Source of the DNA: Nocardia elegans NBRC 108235
Lineage (GTDB): Bacteria > Actinomycetota > Actinomycetes > Mycobacteriales > Mycobacteriaceae
Reading direction: 5' to 3'
DNA: 64,000 bases
Assembly (NCBI RefSeq): GCF_001612845.1
Contig: NZ_BDBF01000007.1
Span: 1 to 64,000, forward strand
Shown in pieces: positions 1-7,840 of the stretch. Position 1 is the stretch's first letter. Every line of letters starts with the position of its first letter. The position numbers and the translations under genes are program-made. A model generated the notes under the pieces. The model saw only the letters and a program-made list of their open reading frames with translations, had not been told where the DNA came from and searched no databases.

Positions 1-249
1 GCAGTCCGGTCAGCCGGTGGGCGGCTCGGCCGGGGGCCGGCGGCGGACGGGCAGGGTCGGCTGGGCTGCGCGAATCGGTTTCACCGTGCGGATCGGGTTC
101 GCGGTGCACATCGGCCTCCTTTGGTCCTCAGCGACCGCCTACCCGGGAGGACCGGGGCGAAACGACACCCCGGATCCCGATCGAATATTCGCCGGGAGGC
201 CGGGTAGTGCGACGGTGACGAGCGCACGACGAACGGGCCGGAGGTGACG
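1..249. other. No gene recognised; left edge
   Basis: No open frame here has a convincing start, ribosome site or recognisable product. The only structure seen is a short imperfect 18-base repeat, listed separately. Confidence 0.5.
70..114. repeat. Imperfect 18-base tandem repeat, about 2.5 copies
   Basis: Two 18-base units (70-87 and 88-105) and a partial third follow each other with a few mismatches. All share a G-C-rich core of the form GCGnATCGGnTTC. In one frame they would give a repeated R-I-G-F-x-V peptide, but nothing else supports translation. Confidence 0.4.
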
Positions 250-600
250 ATGGCACGCGAGGTCAACCCCCGCTGGAGTGACCCGCCGAGTTTCCGGCGG
301 GCGGTGCGGTATGCGGTCGGTGTGCTGGTGGTGGCGGCGATCGTCGCCGGGGTGGCCCTGGGCTGGGCGGCCTCGCGGGATCAGTGCGCGAACGCCGACC
401 ACGTGGCCTGCGATACCGCGTCCCGGCTGGCCGTGGGACTGGTGCCCGGAATCGTGTTGCTGCTGGGCGGCATCGGCGCATTCGTCATCACCGTGCGGCA
501 GTGGCGCGGCGGGCGGCCGTGGCCGGTATGGCAGGGCGCGGGCTGGTTTCTGTTCGCGGTGATGGTCGTATATCTGGCGATGGCGATGGCCGCCGGCTGA
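250..600 (+). CDS. Small three-helix membrane protein, function unknown
   Basis: The 116-residue product has three hydrophobic segments at about residues 18-40, 56-78 and 92-114, so it is probably an inner-membrane protein. The ATG at 250 is chosen because a GGAGG lies just upstream at good spacing; a GTG at 244 is in frame but overlaps that site. Two cysteines sit in the loop after the first helix. Short actinobacterial membrane proteins with this layout are usually annotated only as hypothetical. It stands alone upstream of dps. I do not recognise a family and infer no function. Confidence 0.7.
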   Translation: MAREVNPRWSDPPSFRRAVRYAVGVLVVAAIVAGVALGWAASRDQCANADHVACDTASRLAVGLVPGIVLLLGGIGAFVITVRQWRGGRPWPVWQGAGWFLFAVMVVYLAMAMAAG

Positions 601-693
601 ACCCTGCCCCTCGTTTGGAGTCGCCGGCAGCGGGTAGGTCGTGCACGCAAGCAGTCGCCTAGGTGATGACTGTCAGCGAGGAAGGAGACCATC

Positions 694-1185
694 GTGGCCA
701 AGACCTCCACGACCACCGATCCGATCGCGACGGTGCTGGAGCCGGAACAGCAACGGATCGCCGGTGACGCGCTGTGCGCCACCGTCGTCGATCTGATCGA
801 TCTGAGCCTGATCGGCAAGCAGGCGCACTGGAATGTGATCGGCCCCCGGTTCCGCACCGTCCACCTGGCGTTGGACGAACTGGTCGAGACCGCGCGCGGC
901 TTCACCGACGCGGCGGCCGAACGGGCCACCGCGATCGGGGTGAGTCCGGACGGGCGCGCCCACACGGTCGCGGAGAGTTCCAGCGCCGAGCCGTTCCCGT
1001 CGGGGTGGCAGCAGGACGGCGACGTGGTCAGCGCGATCGTCGCCACCCTGGCCGCGGTCGTGCGCAGGCTCCGCGAGCGGATCGACGCCTCGGAGAAGGC
1101 CGATCCGGTCACCCAGGATCTGCTCATCGATATCGCCGCCCGGTTGGAGCAACTGCATTGGATGTGGCAGGCCCAGGCCGCGTAA
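694..1185 (+). CDS. dps: Dps-family ferritin-like DNA/iron protection protein
   Basis: Dps proteins assemble into 12-subunit shells that oxidise ferrous iron with peroxide, store it, and may bind DNA in stationary phase. The 163-residue length fits the family. The intersubunit ferroxidase ligands are visible as His45 (in KQAHWN), His57, Asp61 and Glu65. The first nine residues are short and polar with one Lys, so DNA binding by a long Lys-rich tail is not evident. The GTG start at 694 follows GAAGGAG at 681-687. The next gene starts inside its 3' end. Confidence 0.93.
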   Translation: MAKTSTTTDPIATVLEPEQQRIAGDALCATVVDLIDLSLIGKQAHWNVIGPRFRTVHLALDELVETARGFTDAAAERATAIGVSPDGRAHTVAESSSAEPFPSGWQQDGDVVSAIVATLAAVVRRLRERIDASEKADPVTQDLLIDIAARLEQLHWMWQAQAA

Positions 1186-1664
1186 CGCGCGCGCTGCGCC
1201 GATATCCGGTTCCGGCGGCGGCCGTGCTGGCCGTCGCCGGGTGCTCGGCGCCGGGGTCGCGATTGGAAGCACCCGACGCCGTGCGGGTGACACCGATCGG
1301 GGCGATCGTGCACGCGCCGGCGTGGTCCTACCGATCGGGAGCGCTCGTGGCGCTGGCGCCGGACCGCGTGGTGAAGGTGAACGGCCTGGCCGACGGCCGC
1401 GGCGATACGGTCGGCTCGGCACGCCTGCCGGGCTTGGGGCCGAACCTGCAGATCAGCCCGGTGGACGAGGGCACGGTGCTGGTCAGCGCCACCGATCGGC
1501 AGGCCGTGGCCTCGATTCGGCTGTCCGATCTGGTCGATACCGGCACGCTGTCCGCCGGACCGCGGCCGTCGTATCTCGCCCTCGATTCCGGGGAGCGGAT
1601 GCTGCCGGCGCTCTCCGAGGACGGCGCCACGGTCACGCCGGTGGATCTGCACCGCCGCGCCTGA
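1164..1664 (+). CDS. Putative lipoprotein, possibly truncated propeller protein
   Basis: The 166-residue product starts with basic residues and a hydrophobic stretch ending in a lipobox (LAVAGC, Cys about 27), so it should be lipidated and exported. The rest has short repeated beta-strand segments resembling one or two blades of a YncE/PQQ-like beta-propeller. It is far shorter than a full propeller of 300-400 residues, so the 3' part may have been lost. The start is uncertain: GTG at 1164 overlaps dps by 22 bases and TTG at 1158 is an alternative. No function can be assigned. Confidence 0.55.
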   Translation: MAGPGRVTRALRRYPVPAAAVLAVAGCSAPGSRLEAPDAVRVTPIGAIVHAPAWSYRSGALVALAPDRVVKVNGLADGRGDTVGSARLPGLGPNLQISPVDEGTVLVSATDRQAVASIRLSDLVDTGTLSAGPRPSYLALDSGERMLPALSEDGATVTPVDLHRRA

Positions 1665-1781
1665 CGTGTCCGGTCCTTGACCGAAACTTTATCGAGCTCA
1701 ATCGAATTCGCGGTTTTTCTTCCTTCCGGCTCGGGTACTCGCGCTCATATCGCCATAGCGCGGGCCGGAGGGAGGCGCGAC

Positions 1782-2027
1782 ATGTCGGTCGAACAGAAGG
1801 AATTCGACGACGGGCCGGTGACTCCGGAACTCGATGACCAGCCCGGCCGGATCGTTGGTCTCGTCCGGGGCGCGCAATGTGGGGCGGCCTGCGGGCGCGA
1901 GCGCGGATACCGCCCGTACGCCACGCACCGCCCGACGCATGCGTCACCACCCGGTTCGGGTGGGACGACCTCACGAAAAATCTTTTGGCACAACATTATC
2001 GGAGAGATCGGCCGGCACCGTCCGTGA
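1782..2027 (+). CDS. Short hypothetical protein, doubtful
   Basis: An 81-residue frame opens with an ATG behind a strong GGAGGGAGG site at about 1770. The first 32 residues are acidic and look coded, but the later part is rich in Arg, Gly and Pro like a shadow frame. Another frame of the same DNA gives a more protein-like segment near 1950-2010 (GWDDLTKNLLAQHY). A frameshifted remnant is therefore as likely as an intact gene. No family is recognised. Confidence 0.3.
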   Translation: MSVEQKEFDDGPVTPELDDQPGRIVGLVRGAQCGAACGRERGYRPYATHRPTHASPPGSGGTTSRKIFWHNIIGEIGRHRP

Positions 2028-2082
2028 GGTCGGTGCCGGCCGTCGCGGCAGTCTCCATGCCTGCTGTGAGGGCCTGCTGTGA

Positions 2083-2271
2083 CTACCGCCCCGTCCGGAG
2101 AGACGATCCGTCGCACGCCTCGCACCGGTGCACTCCATTGTGCGGGACCGAATTGCGGGTATCCGTCGCCGTTGACGAATAGGGCGCTACGTGCGGATCG
2201 TTCTCGGTACAGGGGAAGTACCCCGCCTGCTCGGCCGTAACCGGCGCAGTGATCGCCGATTCGAGGTGCAC
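2083..2271 (-). CDS. Small Cys/His protein, hypothetical
   Basis: This 62-residue frame starts at a GTG four bases after the stop of the upstream gene, consistent with operon membership. It contains one Cys in PCTEND and a CEAC pair near the C-terminus with several histidines, which could hold a metal ion. Third codon positions are mostly G or C, as in real genes here. The ribosome site (GAGGT) is rather distant at about 11 bases. It is the last gene of a three-gene leftward unit with the Rv2629-like protein. Confidence 0.42.
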   Translation of the reverse strand: MHLESAITAPVTAEQAGYFPCTENDPHVAPYSSTATDTRNSVPHNGVHRCEACDGSSLRTGR

Positions 2272-2275
2272 GCGA

Positions 2276-2482
2276 TCAGTCGACCTCGCCGGTCCGGTCG
2301 TGCTCGGCGCCCTCCGGCGTCGTGGTGTGCGGGGGTGTGAGCTCCGGGTCGTCCTCGGCGGGTGGTTCGGGATCGCGCCACTCCTCGGCGCGGCTGGAAC
2401 GGTTGCCGCGCAAGGTCCCCCGAAGTTCGTGCCGCAGTTGATCGTCCTCGCGCGCACCGTGTTTGGTGTTTCCTCGGTCCAT
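2276..2482 (-). CDS. Small conserved hydrophilic protein, unknown function
   Basis: The 68-residue product begins MDRGNTKHG and contains EEWRDPEPPAEDDPE. From memory, this arrangement occurs in a family of small highly charged actinobacterial proteins of unknown function. It has no hydrophobic segment and is probably a disordered cytoplasmic protein. The start is fixed by AAAGGAGAGG immediately before the ATG. It lies 19 bases after the Rv2629-like gene and 4 bases before the small Cys/His frame. Confidence 0.72.
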   Translation of the reverse strand: MDRGNTKHGAREDDQLRHELRGTLRGNRSSRAEEWRDPEPPAEDDPELTPPHTTTPEGAEHDRTGEVD

Positions 2483-2501
2483 CGTCCTCTCCTTTCGCGG
2501 A

Positions 2502-3038
2502 TCACCGGTGTCGGAGCAGGGCAGCGACGCCGTCGGTCGGAACGGGATCTCGATCGATGGTCACGATGTCGGCGCCGGCCGCGAGCGCGGCCAGCGGCAG
2601 CGCCTCGTCGGTCCGGCGATCGGTGCGGTGACCGTCGCCGTCGACCGTGTACAGATCGGCGCCGCGATCGTCGACCACCACGACGACGTGGGCGACGGCG
2701 GGCGGGCGCAGCTGCAGCAGCGGCAGCAGATACGGCATGTCCGACAGTCGCACGGTGGTGCGAGCGGGCGGCTCCGGCAGCGCCGCGGTGAGCAGGACGC
2801 CGTCGGCGTCGGCGATGACGGCCTGCCCCGCGCGCCCCGGCGGTGGATCCGACGGACCGCGCTCGACGGCGTCGAGGACGGCGCTTTCCGCGCCGTCCTC
2901 GTCCAAGGTCTCGCGGACCGCGCGGCTGCGCAGCCGCTGCTGGTGCGCGGCATCCTCGGTTTCGCTGACGGTCTCGATGTAGACCGACGCGAAAGGCCCT
3001 CGGTGCTCGGTCAACTCTCGTAGTCCTGAAATGGTCAC
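2502..3038 (-). CDS. Rv2629-like (baeRF/Vms1-fold) protein with internal deletion
   Basis: The N-terminal about 135 residues match the start of Rv2629-type proteins: a GPFASVY segment, a run ending VRLSDMPYLLPLL, then VVVDDRGADLYTVDGDG. The last 35 residues match the extreme C-terminus of that family (DEALPLAALAAGAD through DGVAALLRH). Rv2629 is about 374 residues and this product is 178, so the middle, including the central release-factor-like domain, is missing while the frame is kept. Rv2629 relatives belong to the archaeal/eukaryotic RF1-like group linked to ribosome rescue or hibernation. This version is probably non-functional or altered. It heads a leftward three-gene unit. Confidence 0.8.
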   Translation of the reverse strand: MTISGLRELTEHRGPFASVYIETVSETEDAAHQQRLRSRAVRETLDEDGAESAVLDAVERGPSDPPPGRAGQAVIADADGVLLTAALPEPPARTTVRLSDMPYLLPLLQLRPPAVAHVVVVVDDRGADLYTVDGDGHRTDRRTDEALPLAALAAGADIVTIDRDPVPTDGVAALLRHR

Positions 3039-3151
3039 ATGCGGCGGCTACCCGCACCCGCCGAGTGAAACCTCGATCCGCGCCCGAATGCGTTTGCGGG
3101 TCCGGTCGCCGGGCATCTCCGAGCCATGGAGTGTGCCGGGCGGGTGAGCCG

Positions 3152-4261
3152 ATGGATGCCGCCGATGTGACGTTCGGGGTCGAGGAGGAGTTCCTGCTGG
3201 TCGATCCCGTCTCCGGAGCGCCGGTCCCGAAGAACTGCGAGGTCGCGCAGTCGGCATGCGACGCCGGTATCGATCTGCAGTTGGAGCTGACCAGTTGTCA
3301 GGTGGAAACCAGTAGTTCGGTGCATACGCGCGCGGCCGACCTGCTGCGGGAATTGCGGCAGTTGCGCGCCGCCGTGGTGCGCGCCGCGGCCGACAACACC
3401 GCCCGACTGCTCGCGACCGGAGTGCCGCCGACCGTGCCCGACGCCTATCCGGTCACCGACACGCCGCGCTATCGCCGCATCGAGAAGCATTTCGGCATGC
3501 TCGCGCACGAACAGGGGCTGTGCGGCTGCCATGTGCACGTCTCGGTGGACGATCCGGAGACCGCGGTGCAGATCAGCAATCATCTGCGGCCCTGGCTGCC
3601 GGTATTCCTCTCGCTCACAGCCAATTCCGCGGTCTACCGCGGCACCGACACCGGATACGCGAGTTGGCGCAACGTGCTGTGGCGGCGCTGGCCCAGTGCC
3701 GGCCCGCCACCGTATTTTCAATCCTGCGCCGACTACGACGCCGCGGTCGACATGATGCTGACCTGCGGCAGCATTCTCGATACCGGCATGGTCTATTGGG
3801 ATATTCGCCGCTCCACGCATTTCCCGACGCTGGAGATCCGCATCAGCGACGTTCCCGTGACGGCCGAGGAATCGGCGTTGCTGGCGAGCCTGGTGCGTGC
3901 CGCGGCGGTGGTCGGCCGTGCGGAGGTGCGCCGCGGCCGCCGTGCGCCCGCGGTACCGGCCGCCACCCTGCGCGCCGCCTACTGGAAGTCCGCGCGCGAA
4001 GGCCTCGACGGCGACGGCGTCGATCCGCTGGACGGCCGGGTGGAACCGGCCCGCCTCCGGCTGGCCCGGCTCGTCGACCATGTCACCCCGGCCTTGCGAG
4101 AACTCGAGGAGGAGCAGTTCGTGACCGAGACGATCGCCGCGGTGACGGCCCGCGGCAACGGAGCCCGGCGGCAGTCGGCCGCATTGCGCCGGCGCGGAGC
4201 GATCGCCGACGTGGTGGACGAACTGGCCGAGGCGACCGCGGACGGCTGTCCGGTGGTATAG
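3152..4261 (+). CDS. ybdK: Carboxylate-amine ligase, YbdK-type glutamate-cysteine ligase
   Basis: The 369-residue protein belongs to the GCS2 family, which joins the gamma-carboxyl of glutamate to an amine such as cysteine using ATP. The N-terminal GVEEEF motif (about residues 9-14) supplies metal-binding acidic residues, and the CHVHVS segment and the THFPTLEIRISD stretch are typical. Length matches the family of about 370. The ATG at 3152 is used because the conserved protein begins there; in-frame starts exist as far back as 3065. Actinobacteria use relatives such as EgtA for ergothioneine, but no egt gene is nearby, so the substrate is unknown. Confidence 0.85.
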   Translation: MDAADVTFGVEEEFLLVDPVSGAPVPKNCEVAQSACDAGIDLQLELTSCQVETSSSVHTRAADLLRELRQLRAAVVRAAADNTARLLATGVPPTVPDAYPVTDTPRYRRIEKHFGMLAHEQGLCGCHVHVSVDDPETAVQISNHLRPWLPVFLSLTANSAVYRGTDTGYASWRNVLWRRWPSAGPPPYFQSCADYDAAVDMMLTCGSILDTGMVYWDIRRSTHFPTLEIRISDVPVTAEESALLASLVRAAAVVGRAEVRRGRRAPAVPAATLRAAYWKSAREGLDGDGVDPLDGRVEPARLRLARLVDHVTPALRELEEEQFVTETIAAVTARGNGARRQSAALRRRGAIADVVDELAEATADGCPVV

Positions 4262-4274
4262 GGGAGGGGTGCGT

Positions 4275-4798
4275 ATGCGTGTCGCGATCACGGGCGCGAG
4301 CGGCAATGTCGGTACGGCACTGTTGCGCGCGTTGCCCGACGCCGAGGTCGTCGCCATCGCCCGGCGGCCATCGCCCACCGACCGGGAACCGTATGCGCGC
4401 GCACGCCCGCGCCGCGCTGGACCCGCGTCGACGAGCAGCAGCCTCGCGACGGCGTAGCCGCGCTCACCGAGATCTTCGCCGGATTCCGGCTTCCCGTACC
4501 GCGTCCGGTGCTGGCCGCCGCCGCCTTCGCGGGCCGGCGAATCGGACTGCTGCCGTTGCACCCTTCCTGGCTGAAGCTGGCCGACCGGGCCTGTCTGGTC
4601 CGGGCGGAGCGGGCTCGGCGTGAACTCGATTGGCGCCCGGTGCATTCCGCGGTCGATGTGGCGACGGAGCTTGCCGCCGGTTTGCGCGAGCACACCTCCG
4701 GCGGCAGCCCGCCGCTGAATCCCGATCCGATGCGGTTTCGCCCGGGCCGCCCTACGCACCAGGATCAGCGGCCGGGCCATCGGGATGAACGCCGGTGA
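4275..4798 (+). pseudogene. NAD-dependent epimerase/dehydratase remnant
   Basis: The first 40 codons encode a Rossmann start (VAITGASGNVGTAL) behind a good GGGGAGGGG site. From about 4405 a different frame encodes the C-terminal part of the same family, with VDEQQPRDGVAALTEIFAGF and later LADRACLVRAERARRELDW. Roughly 170 residues between the two halves are absent and the frame changes at the junction, so no full protein can be made. Intact relatives are about 330 residues and act as NAD(P)-dependent sugar epimerases or reductases. It follows ybdK by 13 bases. Confidence 0.8.
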
Positions 4799-4815
4799 CT
4801 GCGGAACGCCGGTGA

Positions 4816-5316
4816 CTACGGCTCGGGGTTGTCGGGCGCGAGGGTGCCGGGCTGAGGGGTATCGATCTTGCGGGTGTCGACGTAATGGGAGGCCACCAGA
4901 TCGCAGAGGCGCGCCAGCGACTGTTTGTTGCGGGGCTTGAGGGCAATGGTCTGCAGCACGTCGGGGATCAGCCGGCCCGGCCCGCGAATCACCTCCTCGC
5001 TCATGCTCACCTCGGTGGTGTCGGCATCGATCGGCGTCATCGCCAGCCGGATCCACGCCACTCCCAGCGGCCACAACTCCGCCTCCAGTTCGATGCTGTT
5101 GGGCGGGTCCACCGCCACCACCCGCGTGGCCTGCTGAGCCATCAGCGGCCAGGCGCCGACGCTGTGATGAATCCGGGAGCCGATCCGCGGCCAATCCTGG
5201 TCCACGTCGCGCATATGGGTGGACCCCACCACCCAGTGGCCGTAGGACCAGCCGTCGGCCAGCACGGCGAACACCTGCTCGGCCGAGCCGGGAACTCCCA
5301 TCGTGACCTCGCCCAT
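4816..5316 (-). CDS. SRPBCC (START/polyketide cyclase-like) protein
   Basis: The 166-residue product has the SRPBCC pattern: a start like MGEVTMGVPGSAEQVFAVLADGWSYG-W, a central run of alternating beta strands, and a long C-terminal helix (NKQSLARLCDLVASHY). Such proteins bind lipids or hydrophobic ligands in a deep pocket; no catalytic residues are predicted. Its ATG overlaps the stop of the DUF4142 gene (TGATG), suggesting translational coupling. Actinobacteria often carry it beside carotenoid-like FAD oxidoreductases, as here. Confidence 0.8.
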   Translation of the reverse strand: MGEVTMGVPGSAEQVFAVLADGWSYGHWVVGSTHMRDVDQDWPRIGSRIHHSVGAWPLMAQQATRVVAVDPPNSIELEAELWPLGVAWIRLAMTPIDADTTEVSMSEEVIRGPGRLIPDVLQTIALKPRNKQSLARLCDLVASHYVDTRKIDTPQPGTLAPDNPEP

Positions 5317-5840
5317 CAGCACACCGCCAACGCGTCGCGAATCATGTCCAGATGGTGCTGAACCACGGGCGCGGCGTTCTGTGCCAGCGCCGTGACCTGC
5401 GGGCTGCTGCCCTGCGCGGTCTCGGTGGCGCCCGCCTGCAGCGTCTGGACGTGGAAACCCTCCTGCATGTGCAGCCAGGCCAGGTCGTAGTCGCGGCCGG
5501 TCTTCATCGCCGTGTCGCGCATCTGCTGCGACTGGTCGGCGGTCGGCATCAGCGGCAGGGCGACGCCGTTCGGTATCGCGACCGCGGCGCCCATCGCCTC
5601 CAGCCGGGTGTGGTCGGCGACCAGAACGGGACCGAGATCGCGGACCTGCTGACACGTACCCATGGCCGCCGCGCCGGCTCCCGACAGCATCTCGGTCATA
5701 TTCCCCTGGTGGACGGCGACGAGAAAATCACTGTCCTGTGCCGACAACGCGGCCGGTTGGGCCGCGCCGACCGCGGTCGCGCCCAGCCCGAGGCCGATCG
5801 CGGCGGCGGTGGTGACCAGCAGACGATGCGGTGATCTCAT
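5316..5840 (-). CDS. DUF4142 exported protein
   Basis: The 174-residue protein has an N-terminal signal peptide (basic start, hydrophobic core, cleavage near GAAQPA at about 30) followed by a DUF4142 helical domain resembling ferritin-like bundles. Conserved features include DSDFLVAVHQGNM and the HxxLxxM-type segments with His residues near residues 128, 134 and 163. DUF4142 proteins are periplasmic or cell-wall proteins of unknown function. AGGAGC precedes the ATG. It is translationally coupled to the SRPBCC gene that follows. Confidence 0.85.
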   Translation of the reverse strand: MRSPHRLLVTTAAAIGLGLGATAVGAAQPAALSAQDSDFLVAVHQGNMTEMLSGAGAAAMGTCQQVRDLGPVLVADHTRLEAMGAAVAIPNGVALPLMPTADQSQQMRDTAMKTGRDYDLAWLHMQEGFHVQTLQAGATETAQGSSPQVTALAQNAAPVVQHHLDMIRDALAVC

Positions 5841-5913
5841 GATGTGCTCCTGTTCGCCGGGTATTTGCAGGCCGGATGCCCAGCGCGGCGCGTCGTACAC
5901 GTGCCGATGGCGC

Positions 5914-6180
5914 TCACAGCGCGACGGTTTCGCCGCGTGGGATCTCCACGATCCGGTCGGCCCAGCCACGCCGGCCCATCCGGTCCCGGAATTCGCCGAG
6001 CGGGGAGGCGAAGACGGTGTAGTCGTCGTAGTGCACCGGCACCGCGCGCGGCAGCCGCAGCAGGTCCACCAGTCCGGTTCCCTGCGCCCCGTCCATCGTG
6101 GCGGTGAGTCCGAAGAGCAGTCGCGGCCCGGCGGACAGCAGCGTCGTCGCGTTGCCGACGAAGATGATCGACAGGTCCAC
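5914..6180 (-). pseudogene. MBL-fold metallohydrolase, internally deleted
   Basis: The 88-codon frame starts like an UlaG/YcbX-type metallo-beta-lactamase-fold protein (MDLSIIFVGNATTLL) and ends like one (VPVHYDDYTVFASPL, then WADRIVEIPRGE). The whole centre is missing, including the HxHxDH zinc site and the second histidine-aspartate pair; intact members are 200-260 residues. The join keeps the reading frame, so a short peptide may be made, but it cannot be a hydrolase. It lies 16 bases downstream of the FAD oxidoreductase gene. Confidence 0.75.
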
Positions 6181-6196
6181 AGCTGTCTCCGTCCGG

Positions 6197-7837
6197 TCAG
6201 CGGTCGGTGTCGTAGAGGGCGTTGTGCAAGCGGGACAACAACTTTCGCCGCGGCCATCCGGTGGGCCGGGAGTCGGCCAGTGCGGCGCGGGCGGCGTTGG
6301 CGCCGCAGGTGCCGTGCACGCCGCCGCCCGGATGTGCCGACGCCGAGCCCAGATACAGTCCCGGCACCACTGTTTCGGGGCGGCCGAGCCCGGGAACCGG
6401 TCGGAACACCAACTGCTGGTGCAGTTGGGAGGTGCCGCCGTTGACCGCGCCGCCGACGAGATTGCCGTCGGCGCAGTGCAAATCGCTGGGCCGCTGCACG
6501 ATTCGTGCGTGAATCCGGCTGCCGAAGCCGGGGGCGTGGGCCTCGAGCACGGCGTCGACCCGTTCGGCCAGCAGGTCGGCCGAGGCGTCGTCGGTAACCC
6601 CGCGCGGCAGGTGGGTGTAGGCCCACGCCGATTCGGTGCCGGGCGCCGACCGGCTGGGATCGGCCGTGGTCATCTGACCGAACAGCATGAACGGCGTGTG
6701 TGGCACCACGCCGGTGCCGATATCGGTGGTCCACCGCGCCAGCCCCGCCCGGTCGGCGCCCAGATGCACCGTGCCCGCCGCCCGCAGCTGCTTCGATCGC
6801 CACGGAATCGGTTCGGAGAGCGCGTAATTCACCTTGACGGTCGGCGCGTCCCAGGTGAATCGTTCGAGATCGGCGCGCAGTCGTTGCGGCAGATCGGCGT
6901 CGGCGAGCAGCCGGGTGTACAGCGTCGGCGCGTCGATGTCGGCGATGACGGCCTTGCGTGCCCGCACCACCTGGCCGGCGGCGGTGATCACCCCGGCGGC
7001 GCGTCCGGCACGGATGAGGACGCGGTCCACCGGCTGGCCGCAGTGCACCCGGGCCCCCGCCGATTCGGCGCGGTGGACCAGGGCCGCACTCAGCGCCCCG
7101 GCGCCGCCGACCGGAACCGGAAATCCGCCGTCTTGGGCGAGCATGGTCAGCAGATAGCCGTAGACGCCGCTGCCGGGCGCGTCCACCGGCACATCGGCGT
7201 GCATCGCGTTGCCCAGTATCAGCAGTTTGGCGGCCTCGTCGTGGAACAGCTCGTCGACCATGCGCCCGACCGGCAGGATCAGGAACCGCAGATAACGGAA
7301 CAGCTCGGCGGAGCCGAGATCGCGCCACAACCCGGCCGCGCCGCGCACGGGCGGGAACGGGCCGAGGAACGACCCGAGCAGATGTTCGCGCACCTGCCGC
7401 CACTGCTCGACCAGCCGCAGCCAGGTGCGGCCGTCGCGGGGATCGCGCCGAGCCAGCGCCTCGGCCGTGGTTTCGGCGTCCGGATGCACGACAGCGGCAT
7501 CCGTATCCTCGGGGCTCGACGGGTGGCCGTACACGATGGGCGCGCGGCTCCACCGCAATCCGTGATCGTCCAGACCGAGGTCGCGCAGCGCCGGCGAGGC
7601 GCCGGCCATCGGATAGAACGCGCTGAACAGATCCATCCGGTAGCCGGGCACCAGCTCGGCACTACGCACGGCGCCCCCGGCGGTGTCCTGGGCTTCCAGC
7701 ACCGCCACCTCCCAGCCGTGATCGGCGAGCAGCGCGGCGCTCACCAGGCCGTTGTGCCCGCCGCCGATGATCACGGCATCGACCGGCTCGGCGTCGAGCG
7801 GCGTCGAACCACCGGGGGCGGGCGAGGTCACGGGCAC
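6197..7837 (-). CDS. CrtI/PYROXD2-like FAD-dependent oxidoreductase
   Basis: The 546-residue protein is a phytoene-desaturase-like flavoprotein. The FAD-binding motif DAVIIGGGHNGL starts near residue 20, followed by LEAQDTAGGAV. The C-terminal end has the second FAD motif GLYLGSASAHPGGGVHG. Members oxidise or isomerise polyenes or similar lipids, but the substrate is unknown, and no carotenoid synthesis gene is adjacent. The GTG at 7837 lies three bases after the upstream SRPBCC stop, so the two are probably co-transcribed. The ribosome site is weak; GTG at 7831 is an alternative. Confidence 0.85.
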   Translation of the reverse strand: MPVTSPAPGGSTPLDAEPVDAVIIGGGHNGLVSAALLADHGWEVAVLEAQDTAGGAVRSAELVPGYRMDLFSAFYPMAGASPALRDLGLDDHGLRWSRAPIVYGHPSSPEDTDAAVVHPDAETTAEALARRDPRDGRTWLRLVEQWRQVREHLLGSFLGPFPPVRGAAGLWRDLGSAELFRYLRFLILPVGRMVDELFHDEAAKLLILGNAMHADVPVDAPGSGVYGYLLTMLAQDGGFPVPVGGAGALSAALVHRAESAGARVHCGQPVDRVLIRAGRAAGVITAAGQVVRARKAVIADIDAPTLYTRLLADADLPQRLRADLERFTWDAPTVKVNYALSEPIPWRSKQLRAAGTVHLGADRAGLARWTTDIGTGVVPHTPFMLFGQMTTADPSRSAPGTESAWAYTHLPRGVTDDASADLLAERVDAVLEAHAPGFGSRIHARIVQRPSDLHCADGNLVGGAVNGGTSQLHQQLVFRPVPGLGRPETVVPGLYLGSASAHPGGGVHGTCGANAARAALADSRPTGWPRRKLLSRLHNALYDTDR

Positions 7838-7840
7838 TCG

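Noticed and set aside
2083..3057. Long leftward frame spanning the Rv2629-like unit
   Set aside because: Arg/Gly/Pro-rich shadow of three smaller genes with proper ribosome sites and recognisable products; only its last 62 codons were kept as a separate doubtful gene.
3039..3151. Possible DosR box before the Rv2629-like gene
   Set aside because: Rv2629 belongs to the DosR regulon in M. tuberculosis, but no sequence resembling the TTSGGGACT-type palindrome is visible in this gap.
3035..5194. 719-codon leftward frame opposite the glutamate-cysteine ligase
   Set aside because: Antisense to a well-recognised gene and of shadow-like composition; long open frames on the wrong strand are expected at this GC content.
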